DNA of 64,000 bases, from contig NZ_BLIV01000001.1 in NCBI RefSeq assembly GCF_009811755.1, positions 62,001 through 126,000 of the forward strand, written 5' to 3'. Numbering within the stretch: the first letter of the stretch is position 1; every line of letters begins with the position of its first letter. A model generated the notes under the pieces. That model worked only from the letters and a program-made list of their open reading frames with translations, had not been told where the DNA came from and made no database searches. The DNA comes from Roseobacter cerasinus (GTDB lineage: Bacteria > Pseudomonadota > Alphaproteobacteria > Rhodobacterales > Rhodobacteraceae). Positions 8,553 through 20,130 of the stretch are shown here, one piece after another. Both the position numbers and the translations under genes were made by a program.

Positions 8553-9128
8553 ATGACTTTTCTTCGCACAACCGCCACGGCGGTCTTTTTTCTTGTCCCT
8601 GGGTTGGCTGTCGCAGAGGCTGTTGAACTTAGCCCTGCTGATCCGCAGCCCGCAGCGGATAGCCTGAGCCCCGGGCTCGCTGTTGCTTATGCCTTCCCAA
8701 GTGACGTGCGCACCGTCGCGGATGCCCGCGAAGCGCTGAGCCGCAAGAGTGTGCATGGTGCGCCGCTGGCCGGTCTGTCCTATGACGACAATACGGACGG
8801 CGATGACACGCTGACCTCCGGCAAGGCAACGAAGGTCGCAGCCGACATTTCGGGCTATATCAAGTTCGACGCACCGGGCACCTATGTTTTGGACTTTCTG
8901 AACAACGACGGGCTTGAGATCAGCATCGGCGGTCAGATCGTCGGATTTTATGATGAGGTGCACGCCTGCGGCTATGCCGGAGAGATCAAGGTCGCGGTGC
9001 CCGAGGCGGGATATTACCCGCTTCAGGCGACGTATTTCCAGCGCAAGGGCACGGCCTGTCTGATGATGGAATGGGGCCCCGACAGCGACGGGCTTGATCT
9101 GGTGCCGGATTCAGCCTTTTTCCACTGA
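8553..9128 (+). CDS. Secreted PA14-like domain protein
   Basis: The 191-residue product has a signal peptide (MTFLRTTATAVFFLVPGLAVAEA). A beta-rich domain follows, with SGYIKFDAPGTYVLDFLNNDGLEISIGGQIV and the paired cysteines of HACGYAG and KGTACLMMEW, a pattern typical of PA14/fibronectin-like carbohydrate-binding folds. It should be periplasmic or surface exposed; its ligand is unknown. ATG 8553 sits 7 nt after GGGAG; the alternative GTG 8547 lies on that site. The 3' end overlaps the convergent olsA gene by 18 nt. Confidence 0.7.
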   Translation: MTFLRTTATAVFFLVPGLAVAEAVELSPADPQPAADSLSPGLAVAYAFPSDVRTVADAREALSRKSVHGAPLAGLSYDDNTDGDDTLTSGKATKVAADISGYIKFDAPGTYVLDFLNNDGLEISIGGQIVGFYDEVHACGYAGEIKVAVPEAGYYPLQATYFQRKGTACLMMEWGPDSDGLDLVPDSAFFH

Positions 9129-9965
9129 TCCGACGACGGTGGGTCGGTGCGTGTCGAACCCGGCGCGCACCTGCACTTCGCAGGCTGCGGCAAGAGTTTT
9201 GCGATCAGTATGGTCCGCGATCTTAAGCAGGTCATGGTAGATCACATGCACCCTGCCGTGCTTGGGCCAGGCCAGCATGGTGAGAAGGTGGCTGCCAAAA
9301 TCCATGCCGCCCCACCAGCCGTAAAACCGCGGATCAGCGCCATCCGGTGCCGTATAGGTGACCGAGATCGGCTGCACCTGCAACGTCTCGCGCAGTTCCG
9401 GCGCAAAGAAAGCGGCAAAGAGGCTGGTCTTGAAGGGGAGAACGCGCTGGCCATCGCTGCTGGTGCCTTCGGGAAAGAACAGCAGGCGGTGTCCGGCACT
9501 CAGTCGCTGTTTGAACAGCTCTGCCTGCGCGCTGGCCTGCGCCCGATTGCGCGCGATGAACACTGTGCCCGTCGCACGCGCCAGCCAGCCGATCCCCGGC
9601 CAGCCTGCCACCTCGGACTTGGACACAAAGTAGATCCGCTTGGAGGCGTTGAGCACAAAGATATCCAGCCAGCTGGAATGATTGGCCACCGCCGCCCCCT
9701 GCCCGTTTGCGGGGCGACCCGTCACCTGCAGCCTTAGCCCGATGATCCGCAGCGCCGCGCGACAGACAAAGACGGTGATGGCGGGCGTCAGCGGTCTGTG
9801 CGCCCCGTAGAGTGGCCGTTCAAACAACCGCAGCAGAAGTAGAAGCGCCAGCCCCCCGAACACCACAACCGCCAGCGGCAGCCCGCGCAGCACGACCAGC
9901 ACGCCGCCCCAGAGGGTCAGGCGCGGTTTGGGCGGCTCGGCATCCCCAAACCAGGTGGTGCTCAT
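9111..9965 (-). CDS. olsA: Lyso-ornithine lipid O-acyltransferase (PlsC family)
   Basis: The 284-residue membrane acyltransferase has a long N-terminal hydrophobic segment (residues 20-47), the catalytic HX4D motif (H96 to D101 in NHSSWLD) and the acyl-acceptor motif FPEGTSS near 164. PlsC-family enzymes acylate lysolipids with acyl-ACP. Directly behind olsB (ATGA overlap) it most likely makes ornithine lipid from lyso-ornithine lipid, a phosphorus-free membrane lipid common in Rhodobacteraceae. A general 1-acyl-glycerol-phosphate acyltransferase is the alternative. Confidence 0.85.
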   Translation of the reverse strand: MSTTWFGDAEPPKPRLTLWGGVLVVLRGLPLAVVVFGGLALLLLLRLFERPLYGAHRPLTPAITVFVCRAALRIIGLRLQVTGRPANGQGAAVANHSSWLDIFVLNASKRIYFVSKSEVAGWPGIGWLARATGTVFIARNRAQASAQAELFKQRLSAGHRLLFFPEGTSSDGQRVLPFKTSLFAAFFAPELRETLQVQPISVTYTAPDGADPRFYGWWGGMDFGSHLLTMLAWPKHGRVHVIYHDLLKIADHTDRKTLAAACEVQVRAGFDTHRPTVVGSVEKG

Positions 9966-10726
9966 GCCGCACCTCCCTGATACAGCCGCGCCTGTCGCGC
10001 GTTCATCCGTTCGGTATCGAGGACAAGGCACACATCCGTGGTGTTGAAGGCGCGGTCCACATAGGCCCCCTCGCCCACAAAACCGCCCAAGCGCAGATAG
10101 GCTTTGATTAGCGCCGGAACGGCCAGCATCGCTCGCTTCGTATCCAGAACAGATGTATCAATCAGGTCCATGGGCTGGAATGCTTCGGCCTGCGCCCGGA
10201 CCCGCAGGTCTGCTGGCGCCAGGTGACGGTGGTGCAGCAGTGACAGCGGCTCCGCCAAAGCCGCGACATCCGTGCCGTGAAAACTCGCCACGCCAAAAAG
10301 AATCTCGATCTCATGAACCCTGATGTAGTCGGCCAGCCCCGTCCACAGATGAAAAAGCGCACTGCTGCCGCGGTAGTCCGGGTGCAGGCACGATCGCCCA
10401 AGCTCCAACAGGCGCCGACCCGAGCCTTGCAGCACCGACAAGTCATATTCGTCCGCCGAATAGAACTGCCCCGCAGCCTCCGCCTGATCGTCTCGCATGA
10501 CGCGGTAAGCCCCGACAACCGCGCCGCGCGCGGTGTCCCACAGCAACATATGGTCAAAAAACGGGTCGAACCGGTCTTTCTCCAGCCGGTTCTCATGGTC
10601 GACCAGACCGCCGCTGCCGCCAAGCTCTTCCACAAAGACAGCGTAGCGCAGCCGCTGCGCCGCCCTCAGGTCCTCTTCGGTTTCAGCAAGCCGGACCTGA
10701 AAGGCGGGCTTGGGCTGGGCGTCCAT
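9962..10726 (-). CDS. olsB: Ornithine N-acyltransferase (lyso-ornithine lipid synthase)
   Basis: The 254-residue GNAT-fold protein of the OlsB/hemolysin-like family begins FQVRLAETEEDLRAAQRLRYAVFVEELG. It then shows DHMLLWD, VVGAYRVMR, ELGRSCLHPDYRG and ILFGVASFHGTD, all characteristic of OlsB. The enzyme links a 3-hydroxyacyl group from ACP to ornithine. Its stop overlaps the olsA start, giving the standard two-gene ornithine-lipid operon. No PhoB-box could be identified with confidence upstream. Confidence 0.9.
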   Translation of the reverse strand: MDAQPKPAFQVRLAETEEDLRAAQRLRYAVFVEELGGSGGLVDHENRLEKDRFDPFFDHMLLWDTARGAVVGAYRVMRDDQAEAAGQFYSADEYDLSVLQGSGRRLLELGRSCLHPDYRGSSALFHLWTGLADYIRVHEIEILFGVASFHGTDVAALAEPLSLLHHRHLAPADLRVRAQAEAFQPMDLIDTSVLDTKRAMLAVPALIKAYLRLGGFVGEGAYVDRAFNTTDVCLVLDTERMNARQARLYQGGAA

Positions 10727-10854
10727 GCGTATGGGGTCTTTCTGTGGCCGGGAAATCTTCGCTGCTCATAGTTAATTTTGAGCCCGCGCGCAACGCAACT
10801 CGGCCTGCGTGGTTTACAATCGGGATATGGCCGTTAACCTTTTGGCAAGGTTCT

Positions 10855-11037
10855 TCATCCATCAAATACCGGGATAAGAGCGACGCGAGTGCTATCAATG
10901 ACAATCTTCCCTTCGTCAGGAAAATTTATTGTGACCCGGGCATTTACGTTGCTTTGCACCTGCCCGGTGCCCCACTCGGGACGGTCGGGATGCTGCACCA
11001 GCATGCCGGGGGACAGGATCGCGTTCAAATCTTCCAC
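10855..11037 (-). CDS. DUF3553 small protein
   Basis: The 60-residue protein reads MEDLNAILSPGMLVQHPDRPEWG and GQVQSNVNARVTINF, which matches the DUF3553 family, a short beta-rich module resembling the C-terminal tudor-like domain of UvrD. I use GTG 11037 because GAGG lies 8 nt upstream and the family usually begins about 11 residues before GMLV. It is divergent from chpT with only 28 nt between the starts. Its role is not known. Confidence 0.8.
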   Translation of the reverse strand: MEDLNAILSPGMLVQHPDRPEWGTGQVQSNVNARVTINFPDEGKIVIDSTRVALIPVFDG

Positions 11038-11065
11038 AACACCTCTTTCGCGCAGGAGACAGTAG

Positions 11066-11662
11066 ATGGGTCACAGCAATATTAACCTTGCCGCGCTGAT
11101 TGGCAGTCGCATCTGCCATGACCTGATATCGCCCATTGGCGCGATCAACAACGGGCTGGAGCTTTTGGGCATGGCGGGCGGCACCCCCGGGCCGGAGATC
11201 GATCTCATACAGGAGAGCGTCGGCAACGCCAGCGCCCGGATCCGGTTTTTCCGCATCGCTTTTGGCGCGGCAGGCGAGCAGATGATGGGCCGGGCGGAGG
11301 TGATGTCCATCCTCGATGACCTGATGGAGGGCGGTCGCCTGACCGTCGCCTGGGGCCCGCTCGATCCGCAGCCGCGACGCGAGGTTCGCATGGCGTTTCT
11401 GGCGCTGCTCTGCCTTGAGAACGCAATGCCCTATGGCGGACGTGTCGAGGTCAGTCAGGAAGACAAGGTGTGGATGCTGCACGGTCAGGCGGACAAGCTC
11501 AACGTGGACGAGCCGCTATGGTCCATTCTTGCCACAAAAGATACGCCGGAGGGCCTGCGCCCGGCTCAGGTCCAGTTTGCCCTGCTGCCGCTTGTCGCGG
11601 ACGACGACGGGCGGCGTGTGACCACAGAGATATCTGAGACGCGCATTAAGCTGCGCTTCTAA
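11066..11662 (+). CDS. chpT: ChpT histidine phosphotransferase
   Basis: The 198-residue protein contains SRICHDLISPIGAINNGLELL, the DHp-like helix with phosphorylatable H18, followed by a degenerate ATPase-like domain, as in ChpT. In Caulobacter and rhodobacters ChpT relays phosphate from CckA to CtrA and so affects cell cycle, motility and gene-transfer-agent genes. The length and the single His-Asp motif match the family, and it lacks a functional ATP-binding site as expected. Confidence 0.9.
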   Translation: MGHSNINLAALIGSRICHDLISPIGAINNGLELLGMAGGTPGPEIDLIQESVGNASARIRFFRIAFGAAGEQMMGRAEVMSILDDLMEGGRLTVAWGPLDPQPRREVRMAFLALLCLENAMPYGGRVEVSQEDKVWMLHGQADKLNVDEPLWSILATKDTPEGLRPAQVQFALLPLVADDDGRRVTTEISETRIKLRF

Positions 11663-11713
11663 AGCATCTGGCCAGCACACGCGCAGCGCGCGCCCTCTGC
11701 AAAGGCAGACATC

Positions 11714-12979
11714 CTAGCTGCGAATAGCGCCCTGACCGGTCACAAGGTACTTGAAGCTGGTCAGCTGCGCCGCCCCAACCGGGCCGCGCGCGTGCATCTT
11801 GCCTGTGGCGATGCCAATCTCCGCCCCCATGCCAAATTCGCCGCCATCGGCAAATTGCGTGGAGGCGTTGTGCATGAGAATGGCTGAGTCCAGCTCTGTC
11901 ATGAAGCGCTTTGCCACCTCAGCATCTTCGGTCAGCACGCAATCGGTATGGTTTGAGCCGTAGCGGCGAATATGCGTCATGGCCGCATCCAGGTCGGGCA
12001 CGGTGCGGGCCGCAACAATCATATCAAGGTATTCCTGGCCCCAGTCGTCTTCTGTGGCGGCGATGGTGCCTTCGATCACCGCAAGCGCCTCATCCGCGCG
12101 CACCTCAACACCTGCGTTGATGAGGGCAAGGATCAGACCACGGCCCATCGTCTTGGCCACATCTTCATGGATCAGAAGGCATTCCACCGCGCCACAGATC
12201 CCCGTGCGCCGGGTCTTGGCGTTCAACACCACTTTCAGCACGGTTTCCGGATCAGCGGCTTTGTCGATATAGATGTGAACGATGCCTTCCAGATGCGCAA
12301 AGACAGGGACACGGGCCTCGCGTTGGACCAGCCCCACAAGGCCCTTGCCGCCCCGAGGTACAATCACGTCGATGGTGTCGGTCATGGTCAACATCTCGCT
12401 GACTGCGGCACGGTCGCGCGTGGGCACCAGTTGAATGGCGTCTTCGGGCAGGCCCGCATCACGCAGCCCCTGCACAAGACAATCATGCAGCGCCGTCGAA
12501 GAATGGAAGCTTTCAGAGCCGCCGCGCAGGATCACCGCGTTGCCCGCCTTGAGGCACAGCGCGCCCGCATCTGCTGTGACATTGGGGCGGCTCTCGTAAA
12601 TCACACCAACGACACCAAGCGGGGTCCGCACCCGCTGAATATGCAGGCCCGTCGGTTGCGTCCAGTCAGCGATGACCTCTCCCACAGGGTCTTGCTGCTC
12701 GGCGATGGCGCGCAGCCCGTCAACCACGCCCGCCAGACGGTCCTCATCCAGCGCCAGACGGTCCATCATCGCATCCGTCAGCCCCTTCTCTCGGCCAAAG
12801 GCCAGATCCTTTTCATTCGCCGCCAGGATCTCCGCGCGATTGGTCCAGACATGATTGGCGGCCGAGACCAGGGCCGCGCGCTTTTGCTCCGCATCCGCAT
12901 GGGCAAGCGCCGTTGCGGCCTCCTTCGCCCGGCGTCCGATATCGGCCATCAGCATGTGGATGTTGTCAAAGTCTTTCAT
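11714..12979 (-). CDS. proA: Glutamate-5-semialdehyde dehydrogenase
   Basis: The 421-residue enzyme reduces gamma-glutamyl phosphate to glutamate semialdehyde in proline synthesis. Markers are [35 protein letters not shown], the catalytic cysteine in [13 protein letters not shown], and the C-terminal [22 protein letters not shown]. It lies 54 nt after proB on the same strand, in the run obgE-proB-proA. Confidence 0.97.
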   Translation of the reverse strand: MKDFDNIHMLMADIGRRAKEAATALAHADAEQKRAALVSAANHVWTNRAEILAANEKDLAFGREKGLTDAMMDRLALDEDRLAGVVDGLRAIAEQQDPVGEVIADWTQPTGLHIQRVRTPLGVVGVIYESRPNVTADAGALCLKAGNAVILRGGSESFHSSTALHDCLVQGLRDAGLPEDAIQLVPTRDRAAVSEMLTMTDTIDVIVPRGGKGLVGLVQREARVPVFAHLEGIVHIYIDKAADPETVLKVVLNAKTRRTGICGAVECLLIHEDVAKTMGRGLILALINAGVEVRADEALAVIEGTIAATEDDWGQEYLDMIVAARTVPDLDAAMTHIRRYGSNHTDCVLTEDAEVAKRFMTELDSAILMHNASTQFADGGEFGMGAEIGIATGKMHARGPVGAAQLTSFKYLVTGQGAIRS

Positions 12980-13033
12980 GGCGACCCCTCCCCGTTCTGC
13001 ACGGTATGGTTGAAATTCGATGCGCGCTGGCGG

Positions 13034-15198
<2,165 letters not shown>

Positions 15199-15741
15199 TC
15201 AGAGTTTTCGCAAATACGTCCAGGTTGGCACGGTTGTGTCACGCGCCAAGCTGAAACTTTCCGCGTCACCAAGGTATTCGAACCCGCAATGTGTCAGCAC
15301 CCGCGCCGAGGCCGGGTTGTCCTGAAACACGCTGGCAAACATCGTGGTGTTCCCCATCGGGTTGGCCTCGACCAGGGCCTGCACCGCGTCGGAGGCGAGC
15401 CCGGTGTTCCAATAGGGTGGTGCCACCCAGTAGCCGACCTCGGATTGCTCCCGGTCCATCGCCTTGAGAGAGATCACGCCCATCAACTCGGAGCCGCCGG
15501 CGATGGTGCCATCCATGGCCCAGACATGTTCGTCCCGCTCATCCGCCATGGCGCGGGTCACAAAGGCTTCGGTCATGCCCGGCGGCACGGGATGCGGAAT
15601 GGAGGTGGTCATGCGCGCCACGCGCTTGTCTCCGCCGTAAAGCTCAATTGGCCCCATATCGGATTTGCGCAGGGGGCGCAGCACAAAGCGCTCCGTCTCA
15701 ACCGCGGGCTGAAGCGTGATTTTCTCCATTTCCATCGTCAT
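15199..15741 (-). CDS. GNAT acetyltransferase, RimJ/RimL type
   Basis: The 180-residue protein starts MTMEMEKITLQPAVETERFVLRPLRKSDM and carries VGYWVAPPYWNTGLASDAVQALV (acetyl-CoA-binding turn) and NPASARVLTHCGFEYLG, which define the RimJ/RimL-like GNAT branch. Such proteins acetylate protein N-termini or small amines; the substrate is unknown. GGAGGG lies just before the ATG at 15741, which overlaps the stop of the LysE-type gene (ATGA). Confidence 0.85.
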   Translation of the reverse strand: MTMEMEKITLQPAVETERFVLRPLRKSDMGPIELYGGDKRVARMTTSIPHPVPPGMTEAFVTRAMADERDEHVWAMDGTIAGGSELMGVISLKAMDREQSEVGYWVAPPYWNTGLASDAVQALVEANPMGNTTMFASVFQDNPASARVLTHCGFEYLGDAESFSLARDTTVPTWTYLRKL

Positions 15742-16340
15742 GTCCCTCCTCCGAACAGTACGAACAACACCGATGCGACCGTTAGGGCCGCAAGGCTCCA
15801 CATAAGATAAGGTTCCGCCGCCGTTCCCGCCACGGTACGGGCGATGGCCTCACCGGCAAGTGTCCAGAGCGGATGCAGCAGCACCTGACAGGCGAGCAAT
15901 ACAGCGGCAATGGTTGCTGTTGCCTCAATGGCGGGCGTGCCCGGGGCCACAAAAGCGGTGAATCCGCCCACAATCATCGCCCAGGCCTTAGGGTTGAGTG
16001 GGTGCACGATCAGACCAGCCGCGAAGCCCGGGGCGGCTCCCGCCTGCGCGGGAGCACCGAGGCGCATGTTGGCGACGCGCCAGGCCAGCCAGATGATGTA
16101 GGCAGCGGAGGCGTACTTCAGCGCTTCAAAAACCCAAGGCGCCTGCTCTGCCAGTTCCATCAGGCCAAAGCCCACGGGCCAGATCACCAGCTGCTTGCCC
16201 AGGGCCACACCGGCCACAAAGGGCAGCGCTGCGCGAAAGCCATAGCGTGCACCCGTGGCCATCAGCGCCATATTCGCAGGTCCCGGTGTGCCGACCTGAG
16301 ACGCGGCAAAAACCGCAAAAGAGGCAACGGCCACACTCAT
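15738..16340 (-). CDS. LysE/RhtB family amino-acid exporter
   Basis: The 200-residue membrane protein has six hydrophobic segments and the family N-terminus (VFAASQVGTPGPANMALMATGARYGFRAALPFVAGVALGK) plus the HPLNPKAWAM motif. Members export lysine, homoserine, threonine or related compounds. It overlaps both flanking acetyltransferase genes by 4 nt, so the three are translationally coupled. Confidence 0.9.
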   Translation of the reverse strand: MSVAVASFAVFAASQVGTPGPANMALMATGARYGFRAALPFVAGVALGKQLVIWPVGFGLMELAEQAPWVFEALKYASAAYIIWLAWRVANMRLGAPAQAGAAPGFAAGLIVHPLNPKAWAMIVGGFTAFVAPGTPAIEATATIAAVLLACQVLLHPLWTLAGEAIARTVAGTAAEPYLMWSLAALTVASVLFVLFGGGT

Positions 16341-16849
16341 GCGCGCGCCTCCCATGTCTCGCGCGACAGCGTCACTTTTTGTAGGTTCACCGGTGTCCGC
16401 GTGGCCTGACACTCTGCGGGATCAATCCTTGTGGGCGCAAACCCAAGCTTCGATAGAACCCGCGCCGACGCGGCGTTGCCCAGCATGTATCCCGACTGCA
16501 GATCAGCCTGACATCTGCTGAAGTAGCGATCCACCAGCGCTTTCGCTGCTTCCGAGGCGTAGCCGAGACCCCAAAATGGCTGCCCCAACCAATACCCAAG
16601 CTCGGTCTGGATCGAACAGCACCCGATGACTTCATCTGCCGCGTCATCTGCGCGCGTCACTGCCCGAACCAAGTCGTCTTGAGCGTTGCGGGCAAAAAAG
16701 CCGCGCGCGTCGTCGTGCGAATAGGGATGCGGCACACGTGTCAACCAACGCGACACCGCCAAGGTGCCGATCAGCTCCGCCACACGCGACACATCCGCGT
16801 CCCTGAAGGGGCGCAGCACAAGGCGGTCGGTCTGGATGCATTCTGACAT
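16337..16849 (-). CDS. GNAT acetyltransferase, RimJ/RimL type
   Basis: The 170-residue protein (TDRLVLRPFRDADVSRVAEL, LGYWLGQPFWGLGYASEAAKAL, NAASARVLSKLGFAP) is a second RimJ/RimL-like GNAT. It is distantly similar to the one two genes downstream. It is the first gene of the GNAT-LysE-GNAT-obgE run and follows the rpmA terminator. Confidence 0.85.
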   Translation of the reverse strand: MSECIQTDRLVLRPFRDADVSRVAELIGTLAVSRWLTRVPHPYSHDDARGFFARNAQDDLVRAVTRADDAADEVIGCCSIQTELGYWLGQPFWGLGYASEAAKALVDRYFSRCQADLQSGYMLGNAASARVLSKLGFAPTRIDPAECQATRTPVNLQKVTLSRETWEARA

Positions 16850-16875
16850 CGGTGTAGCCTAACACATGGGTGTGG

Positions 16876-16914
16876 CAAAAATGAGAAAGGGGACCGGCGG
16901 TGTCGCCGATCCCC
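16876..16914 (-). terminator. Terminator of rplU-rpmA
   Basis: On the minus strand GGGGATCGGCG (16904-16914) pairs with CGCCGGTCCCC (16889-16899) with one mismatch, followed by TTTCTCATTTTTG, 30 nt after the rpmA stop. Confidence 0.75.
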
Positions 16915-16943
16915 CTGAATGTGTCATGTCCTTGGGAAAGGGC

Positions 16944-17213
16944 TTATTCAGCGGCCTCCGCCACCGGCAGGACCGAAATAAACGTACGGTTCTTGAGACC
17001 CTTGTGGAAGGTCACGGCGCCATCGACGGTTGCAAAGATCGTATGGTCTTTGCCCATGCCAACGCCCTCACCCGGCCAGAACTTGGTGCCGCGCTGACGC
17101 ACGATGATATTGCCGGGGATCGCTTGCTGACCACCGTAGAGTTTCACGCCAAGGCGGCGGCCCGCGGAATCGCGACCGTTGCGGGATGAACCACCTGCTT
17201 TTTTATGTGCCAT
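16944..17213 (-). CDS. rpmA: 50S ribosomal protein L27
   Basis: The 89-residue L27 begins [24 protein letters not shown] and contains [22 protein letters not shown]. The start at 17213 gives the invariant N-terminus. It follows rplU by 11 nt and ends at a terminator. Confidence 0.97.
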   Translation of the reverse strand: MAHKKAGGSSRNGRDSAGRRLGVKLYGGQQAIPGNIIVRQRGTKFWPGEGVGMGKDHTIFATVDGAVTFHKGLKNRTFISVLPVAEAAE

Positions 17214-17224
17214 CTGGTCTCTCC

Positions 17225-17893
17225 TTAGCCTTTGCTGAATTCTTTGGCCTGTTCGATCCAGCCTTCCCGCTCGATCCGGCCTTTGAACGACAGTTTCTCG
17301 TCCATAGCAGCAACGTCCTCTTCGGTCCATGCTGCGATTTGAGCGAAGGTGGTCACACCAGCCTCGAGAAGCTTCTTCTCGAGCGCGGGGCCCACACCGC
17401 TGAGCTTTTTCAGATCGTCCGCAGCAGCATCCGCCTTCGGTGCGGCTTTGGCCTTCGGAGCCTCGGCCTTGGCTTCGGCTTTCTTAGGTGCGGCCTTCTT
17501 AGCCGGTGCCGCGGCCTCGACGGCCTTGGCCGACACGGAGCCCGCGCCCATCGCCGCCTTCACGCCCGACTTCTCCGCGCCTGAGGCGAGGATGTCCGTC
17601 ACTTTGACCAGCGTCAGCTTCTGGCGGTGGCCCTTGGTGCGCTTGGACGAATGCTTCCGGCGGCGCTTGACGAAGTTGATGACCTTCTCGCCCTTGACCT
17701 GGTCAACGACCTCGGCCTGAACGCCTGCATCCTTGACGAAGGGGGCGCCGACAACAACCTTGTCGCCGCCCAGCATCAGAATTTCATTGAATTGAACGGT
17801 TTCACCCGCGTCGGCAGCCAGTTTTTCAACCCGGAGCATATCGCCCGATTGAACCTTGTACTGCTTGCCACCGGTCTTCAGGACCGCAAACAT
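17225..17893 (-). CDS. rplU: 50S ribosomal protein L21 with C-terminal helix-hairpin-helix extension
   Basis: Residues 1-103 are a normal L21 ([39 protein letters not shown]). They are followed by a Lys/Ala/Pro linker (~residues 125-155) and a ~60-residue domain: [43 protein letters not shown]. This domain matches the helix-hairpin-helix module found alone or fused in rhodobacters. Total length is 222 against about 103 for standard L21. The tail could bind RNA or DNA. It is the promoter-proximal gene of rplU-rpmA. Confidence 0.95.
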   Translation of the reverse strand: MFAVLKTGGKQYKVQSGDMLRVEKLAADAGETVQFNEILMLGGDKVVVGAPFVKDAGVQAEVVDQVKGEKVINFVKRRRKHSSKRTKGHRQKLTLVKVTDILASGAEKSGVKAAMGAGSVSAKAVEAAAPAKKAAPKKAEAKAEAPKAKAAPKADAAADDLKKLSGVGPALEKKLLEAGVTTFAQIAAWTEEDVAAMDEKLSFKGRIEREGWIEQAKEFSKG

Positions 17894-17993
17894 AGCATTT
17901 CCTTTGCTCTTACCCGCGTCCTGTGGTCCCCGCCTTGCGGGTGTTTTGGCGTTCCCGCCACCTCGAACTGCGCACTCTGATCAGAGTGATTTT

Positions 17994-18025
17994 TGAAAAA
18001 CAACAAGGCCCGGCGAACCGGACCT
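17994..18025 (-). terminator. Terminator of the DUF2059 gene pair
   Basis: On the minus strand an 8-bp stem with a UUCG loop (AGGTCCGG/CCGGGCCT, 18006-18025) is followed by TGTTGTTTTTC. It lies about 55 nt after the stop at 18081. Confidence 0.8.
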
Positions 18026-18080
18026 CATCTACAGAGCCGCCAATTGCACCAGCAGCGGCGCGATGTCAAGCCTGATCAGG

Positions 18081-18887
18081 CTAGATATCGTCAACCACCG
18101 CGTTCATCGCAACCGCCCGTCCGAGGCCATACGCGATGCTGGTGAAGGTGGCTTCATACCCCGCAAAGAGTGCCGCGTTGAGCGCGCGGCCCGCCGGGCT
18201 CTTTGCAAAAGCGAGATAGGCGTCAATATCATCGGTGCCAAGCGGCTGTTGCGAGAGCAGGACATAGCCGTTCAGCCAAGTCTCTGCATCGGCGCGCAGC
18301 GCGTCTTCTGAGGCCCAGACCTGCGCCAGGATTTGCTCGTCACTCATTTCCAGCAAATCACCATCCGCGAGCCCGCGCGAAAACTGGTAGCTGGTGCTCA
18401 TGGTCAGCGCCACGTTGAGTTCCAACAGATCGTTTGTGGTGATGAAATCCACCACCTGCGCGACCTGCGCATCGTCTGCCGGCAGTGCGGCAAACGCGGC
18501 GGCGGCAGCCTCTTCAATGTCCGGGTCCATCATGGCCCGGCGCGCGGCGATCTCAAACTCGGTCACCCGCTGACCGCGCTCGCTGTCAAAAAAGGCCAGC
18601 GCGCGCTCCAGCGCCGCGTCGTCGAGCCCCCCATCCAACGCTGTGAAAAACGCCTCACGAATGGCCACCGGATCGTAGAGACGCGCAATCTGTTGATCCC
18701 AGAAGGCACCGCCCTGCCCGCCCAGCATATCGGCATTGAGCTCCTGCGCGTCGGCCAGGCCTTCCTCGCGCAGCGTTTCGATCAATTGCGGCAGGCGCAG
18801 CGCATCCATCAGCACCGTGACCCGCGCATCCGCCCAGGCAGGCAAAGCCGTAACGCATAAGGCTGCCGCCAGCAGAACCGCGCGCAT
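18081..18887 (-). CDS. Periplasmic DUF2059-type protein
   Basis: The 268-residue protein has a signal peptide (MRAVLLAAALCVTALPAWA) and is largely alpha-helical. The segment FFDSERGQRVTEFEIAARRAM resembles the DUF2059 motif (FYrTPaGqkl). A second segment, AYLAFAKSPAGRALNAALFAGY, repeats the same pattern, so it looks like a tandem of two DUF2059-like units. The function of the family is unknown. It begins 2 nt after its paralogue-like neighbour and ends at a terminator. Confidence 0.7.
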   Translation of the reverse strand: MRAVLLAAALCVTALPAWADARVTVLMDALRLPQLIETLREEGLADAQELNADMLGGQGGAFWDQQIARLYDPVAIREAFFTALDGGLDDAALERALAFFDSERGQRVTEFEIAARRAMMDPDIEEAAAAAFAALPADDAQVAQVVDFITTNDLLELNVALTMSTSYQFSRGLADGDLLEMSDEQILAQVWASEDALRADAETWLNGYVLLSQQPLGTDDIDAYLAFAKSPAGRALNAALFAGYEATFTSIAYGLGRAVAMNAVVDDI

Positions 18888-18889
18888 GG

Positions 18890-19729
18890 CTACAGATCTT
18901 GGCTGGGGCGCAGCTGGCTCATGCGCGCCGCCACCGCCTCATACCGGTTCGCCATGATCTCGAACTGAACCGCATTCATCAACTCATACACCTGGCGCAT
19001 CTTCGGATCCTCCAGCGCATCCGCATAGGCCGTGATATCGTCGTCGGAAAACGCCTGATATGTATAAGCCGAGCCGGATAAGGCCGAGACCTGCATATTC
19101 CGCCGCATCTCACCTTCCTGGGTCTTGAGCGTCTCACGCAGGTCCGTCTCGTCCATTTGCAGCTCAATCACACCCGCGCCCGCAGCCGCCATCAAAAACC
19201 GCACCTGCACTTCCTGCACCGCACGAATGGCGGCATCCTCTGACCCCGTGGCCGCATTCAACCGCTTCAGCTCTTCCAGCCGTGGTGAGCCAAGCTGCAC
19301 GAGCCCGGCGACGATGGCCTCGCCAGCTTCTGATTTCAGCGCATCATCCTCGGTCATATGTGACGCGTTTTCCGCCACAACAAGCCGCTGCCCCAGATCG
19401 GACGCATAGAAATCCACCGCATGGGTCAGCAGGTCGTCTTCCAGCGTTTGCGACAGGATATCGAGGGCCATCCCGTGCATTTGCTCAACTTCAAAGACGT
19501 CCTCGACAAGCATTGTCCACTGCGCGCCAAAATCATTCGCCTCCAGGCCGATCATGCTGGGCGCGGTTTCCGCCGTGAGCTTGATACTTTCCAGTGCAAC
19601 GTCAAACCCGGTGACTTCGAGAAAGGCCTCCAGCCGGTCGAGATCGGCCGCGCGGGCGGGAAGAAGAGCTGCCATGAAAACCAGGCCTGCAAGCAGAATT
19701 GGTGCGGAACGTCGGATCAGGGCGGTCAT
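18890..19729 (-). CDS. Periplasmic DUF2059-type protein
   Basis: The 279-residue protein has a signal peptide (ending ALLPARA). The motif HAVDFYASDLGQRLVVAENASH sits near the middle, again DUF2059-like, with DDITAYADALEDPKMRQVYELMNAVQF near the C-terminus echoing it. It is similar in layout to the next gene downstream, and the two probably arose by duplication. No catalytic residues can be assigned. Confidence 0.7.
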   Translation of the reverse strand: MTALIRRSAPILLAGLVFMAALLPARAADLDRLEAFLEVTGFDVALESIKLTAETAPSMIGLEANDFGAQWTMLVEDVFEVEQMHGMALDILSQTLEDDLLTHAVDFYASDLGQRLVVAENASHMTEDDALKSEAGEAIVAGLVQLGSPRLEELKRLNAATGSEDAAIRAVQEVQVRFLMAAAGAGVIELQMDETDLRETLKTQEGEMRRNMQVSALSGSAYTYQAFSDDDITAYADALEDPKMRQVYELMNAVQFEIMANRYEAVAARMSQLRPSQDL

Positions 19730-20130
19730 CTTGGTGTCTCCTTCGGCCTCTATATGTAGACATAGGTCGCCAGCCTAGGATTTTCACCTCCCCTGAAGGC
19801 TTTTCGATGCAGGCCGAGGTGCAGCTTTGCCGTTGTGCACCGTCGGTAGCCCACATTGACAAGCCTCGGACGGCGGAAGACACGGGGACTGGACTCGGAC
19901 TATGGGGTAAAGCGCTTTGTCGGTTGGGGCTGACACTGTCGCGAGCCCGGCGTCGACCGTGTTGGGTACGGTTGCTGCAGTCACTTTTCGCCACATTGAT
20001 CGCAAGCATTCGGTTGCTTGGACGCTGCGAAGGCCATTCAGATTGTCATTCTGGGTCAGGGCCGCAAGCGGTTTGGGCCGATCATCCGAAGACATCCGAA
20101 GTATATCGACGTGTTGGGTCAAACATTGGA
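19730..20130. other. Intergenic region, probable decayed mobile DNA
   Basis: I see no supportable gene here. Frames are open on both strands but lack family motifs or a ribosome binding site. The right part directly follows the IS91-type remnant and may be its non-coding end. Confidence 0.4.
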
